64,000 bases of DNA, taken from positions 346,719,617 to 346,783,616 of the forward strand of contig NC_061513.1 in assembly GCF_022539505.1 (NCBI RefSeq). Reading direction: 5' to 3'. The translations under genes and the position numbers were made by a program. Positions 61,256-64,000 of the stretch are shown in pieces. The stretch comes from Lolium rigidum (taxonomy: Eukaryota > Streptophyta > Magnoliopsida > Poales > Poaceae). The stretch's first letter is position 1. Every line of letters begins with the position of its first letter. Below the pieces are notes generated by a model. The model was given only the letters and a program-made list of their open reading frames with translations. It was not told where the DNA came from and did no database searches.

Positions 61256-64000
61256 CTAGCAAGGTGGCCCTCGCAAATGCGAGGGCATCATCTTTACCTT
61301 GTCAAATCTACTCATGAGATAATTTAGTGGTGTAATTAGTGTATAGCAGACACATAGCTACCACGAATACTATGTTAGGTAAAAATATGACATATGTGGT
61401 AGTGTTCCACGTTGTACATCTAGATTTGGATATATTTTATGAAATATTTATGTCGAAATGTTATTGTGTCATTTCTTGTGGTATACATCAACTTTCAGAA
61501 AAAATCCTGGAGCAAGTGCAAATATCTATCACTTCTCCATCGCCTTCGGGCGTCAGGAAGTCCCATTATGCATGTCTCTGTTGTTCACATATCGGCATCT
61601 TTTCCAACAAACCAATGTGTGGGTATATATCTAAGACGATATTTGTCAAAAGAAAATATCTAAGACAACATTCACGATTTCTAAATCCGACATGTCATGG
61701 TAAAATTATTATTAATATTTTCTTTATGATTTCAAGTTTAGGCTAAATATGTCCATCAACTGAACGTTTAATTATACCGTTTTTAAAGCTACAGTTGTCT
61801 TAGTTTTGTACTTTAGACCTAACCGTGATTTTCGCAGCTACTATAATTTATGCAGGTTTATTTGTTAATATATACACTCCCTCCTGCTCGCACTTTTCAT
61901 AGATTGGTATTTATGATGTTGCATACATTATTGCTTTCTATACCTGTATGTCCCCTATCCGCCGAAGGTTATTTGATTTTATTTTTTGCAGAATGAGCAT
62001 TGATGCATCATTTGAACAATCGATGAGAACAATTGAGAAAATGTGCCTCTGGATGAAACACCGTTGGGTTTCCCTGCAAATTTTTCTATTAATTGTTTGC
62101 TCGTTTTAGACATCAATGTGTGATATAACATATTAATTGCACTGTTGCATATGGCTTGATATACAAATTATACTCTTATGTTCCCGAAAAGAAATTGTGC
62201 ATACTTTTCAATAATAATCTTTGGCCAAGAATTGCTCGAACAACCGTCCATGTTATAAAAAACTAATATTTGTTGATTTATATTAGAAGGAAGTTTCAAG
62301 TGATATCTCTTTTTGCATAAGCACTCCACGTATGCCGTTCTTTGGTATGACCCATGTACGATGTTGAATCTAGTGGTACTCTGCACTTAGCTGCCACCGA
62401 CGGATGGATGGATCTTCTTGTCGTACAAAGATCGGATAAACTGTGTTGTATGTATAGTATTATTTCGTGGCACATAATTCATATTCCGTTTCTAAATCTA
62501 TTGGTCAAAATTATATGTCGAAGAAGTCTTACATGTATGAAAAGTCTATAGGATTATTTGCAAACAATGCTGAAAATTCCTTAAATTAGAGAAGCCGTCG
62601 ATCTTACGTGGCGCCATTGACGCTATCACATGTCTTGACGAAGTCGCCATCGCTTAAGTCGGTGGAGAAGACATGGAGCTTGTCGCTGAAGCCCTTGGCA
62701 AAGACCTCTCGACGATGCTAGCACGTGACTGGTTGACACACATCACCGCATGACTATGCGGCGTCACCGTGTTCTCCATCAGGAAGAAATACCTCTGGTT
62801 GAGACCTTCCGCTCCGAGCAGGTTCGTGTCTAGTCAGTTGTCTTATGTACCCGGCGCTTGACAACAACTCGATGTGTCCACACCGGTGACTTCCTGGACA
62901 CTTCCACAAGCATATAACCCCCTCGGGAGAACTTCACGATGGTCTTCCTGAACACGCCGTGTCTCTTTACGTGTTCTACTATTAATCAATGTAATTATAT
63001 TGAACAAAAAGCTATATTTATTTTCAGAAAACTTGTGTATTTATTTTCTAGACCTACTATATGTATGATCTTTTTCATACGATCCGTGTACGATGGGGTC
63101 ACGAAAATATTCCATAGCTGCTTCCTGTTTGACTCCCTATTGCACGATCGTAATATCCCGCGGTGCCTGGTCAAGCTAATAAATTTAACTTAACACAAAG
63201 CTAAGTGTATACTTATTTGTGGGTGGAGGAGTAGCTATACACGTCGCTACACAAATATTGGTATATGTCCATTAAAAATCGTATTCAACTTGTTTATCAT
63301 TAACTTAGATTCTAGATAAATAAAAATCATATTAAAAATAGGTACGATGTGTCCTAGAACCATTATCTTTTAGGTACCACTTTTAGGGGTCTAGTGAAAT
63401 CCATGCATGTCGTATCCAAACGTAAGTATTTCTTAGATGAGCTAGTGTATCATGTATGTACAGCTCATGCAGATCTATCTATTTCCGGGTGGGTCATGCC
63501 AAGTCCGTTTGTGTGTTTTGTTTTAGCTGGACTCACGGTTCTCCATTTAAATCTTTTTTTTTCTCGCGGGAGTGCCAAACGTGAAGCCATGCCAAGTCCG
63601 TGTGAGAGCCAAACGTTACCAAGGTTTTAATCACGTATCAGCTTTGCACATATTTTGTAATCACCGATCAGTTTTAGAGTCAGATTCCATGGTACGTCTA
63701 TATAACGTGTCAACCGGACCTGCACAGTTATGTAATTGATAGCACATGGGCCCTCGCAAATGCGAGGGCATCACCTTTAATATTTGAAAAATACAAAGTA
63801 TTTATTCTTAATCTTATACAAACTCTTTCCATCAAATTTATCTTCTTTATCATTGAAAAATACTCAATGTTTTAAATATGGATACATATTCCTAATATGT
63901 ACCTTTGAAAACTTTGTGCATGATTGTGATTCTAAGAAATAACAAATAATCATTATAATTATTTTTTTGATATTATTTTACCATTAAACATCTCTACCTT
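61256..64000 (-). mobile_element. Helitron 2, 3' part, near-identical to Helitron 1, runs off the window
   Basis: In minus orientation it ends CTAG at 61256-61259 after the hairpin at 61267-61286. The sequence follows Helitron 1 backwards: 61256-63652 matches 28147-25752, and 63653-64000 matches 20291 to about 19945. The reverse Helitron 20292-25751 is absent, so this copy shows its empty site. The internal terminator-like hairpin is at 63750-63769. The small open frames (62939-63193, 63394-63630 and others) are the same as in Helitron 1 and are not supported as genes. The 5' end and right flank lie outside the window. Confidence 0.87.

Noticed and set aside
62939..63193. 84-codon frame identical at 26209-26463 and 62939-63193
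   Set aside because: Identity reflects two recent Helitron copies, not selection; no domain, no splice context.

Overview
The window is intergenic DNA from a large grass genome, most likely a Triticeae species (wheat, barley, Aegilops or relatives). The reasons are the nested architecture, LTRs of 1.6 kb starting TGATACGT with a tRNA-Asp primer site, an Angela/BARE-like Copia element, and Helitrons ending in CTAG. I found no intact host gene and no RNA gene. Nearly all of it is transposable elements inside one another. One gap of 100 N lies at 1896-1995.

Layout, using local names. K (minus): gag-like ORF 1-583, primer site 720-737, LTR 748-1895, cut by the gap. G (plus): 3' noncoding region 1996-4506 and 3' LTR 4507-6102, inserted in D. 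D (minus): ORF fragment 6103-6475, leader and 5' LTR 6724-8322, inserted in the 3' LTR of B. B (minus): 3' LTR remainder 8323-9713, noncoding 9714-12323, gag-protease split into 12324-12777 and 32069-33725, 5' LTR 33986-35590; it sits in F. A (minus, complete): 12778-32068, LTRs 12778-14372 and 30472-32068, target duplication GCTCC. Inside A's gag-protease lies Helitron 1 (17002-28147), which itself carries Helitron 17163-18908, a small retroposon (19174-19356) and a reverse-oriented Helitron (20292-25751). F (minus): noncoding region from 35591, gag 37034-39635, 5' LTR 39810-43674, interrupted by a recombinant solo LTR (39854-42262). C (plus, old and decayed): LTR 44243-45836, then a gag-protease reading frame broken by three insertions of different classes: a Copia element (47527-55889), a Mutator-like Pack-MULE (55984-60833) and Helitron 2 (61256 to the window end).

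How the parts relate. A, B, C and F carry gag, with a protease-like domain in A, B and C, but no reverse transcriptase or integrase; they look like non-autonomous Gypsy-type elements that need enzymes from elsewhere. The Copia element has every domain but each is damaged. The MULE carries a two-exon gene fragment encoding a zinc-finger (zf-XS-like) protein. The two Helitrons are near-identical copies in opposite orientation; neither visible part encodes Rep/helicase.

The most notable signals are: a templated patch of about 790 bp in the solo LTR, copied from the D/B junction 33 kb away; an internal dead Helitron terminator (CTAT in place of CTAG) that suggests terminator bypass; a systematic CAG to CG(A)G discrepancy between repeat copies that also accounts for gag frameshifts and looks like a methylation-related base-calling artefact; and a hairpin at the LTR terminus whose stem is largely kept while its loop changes.
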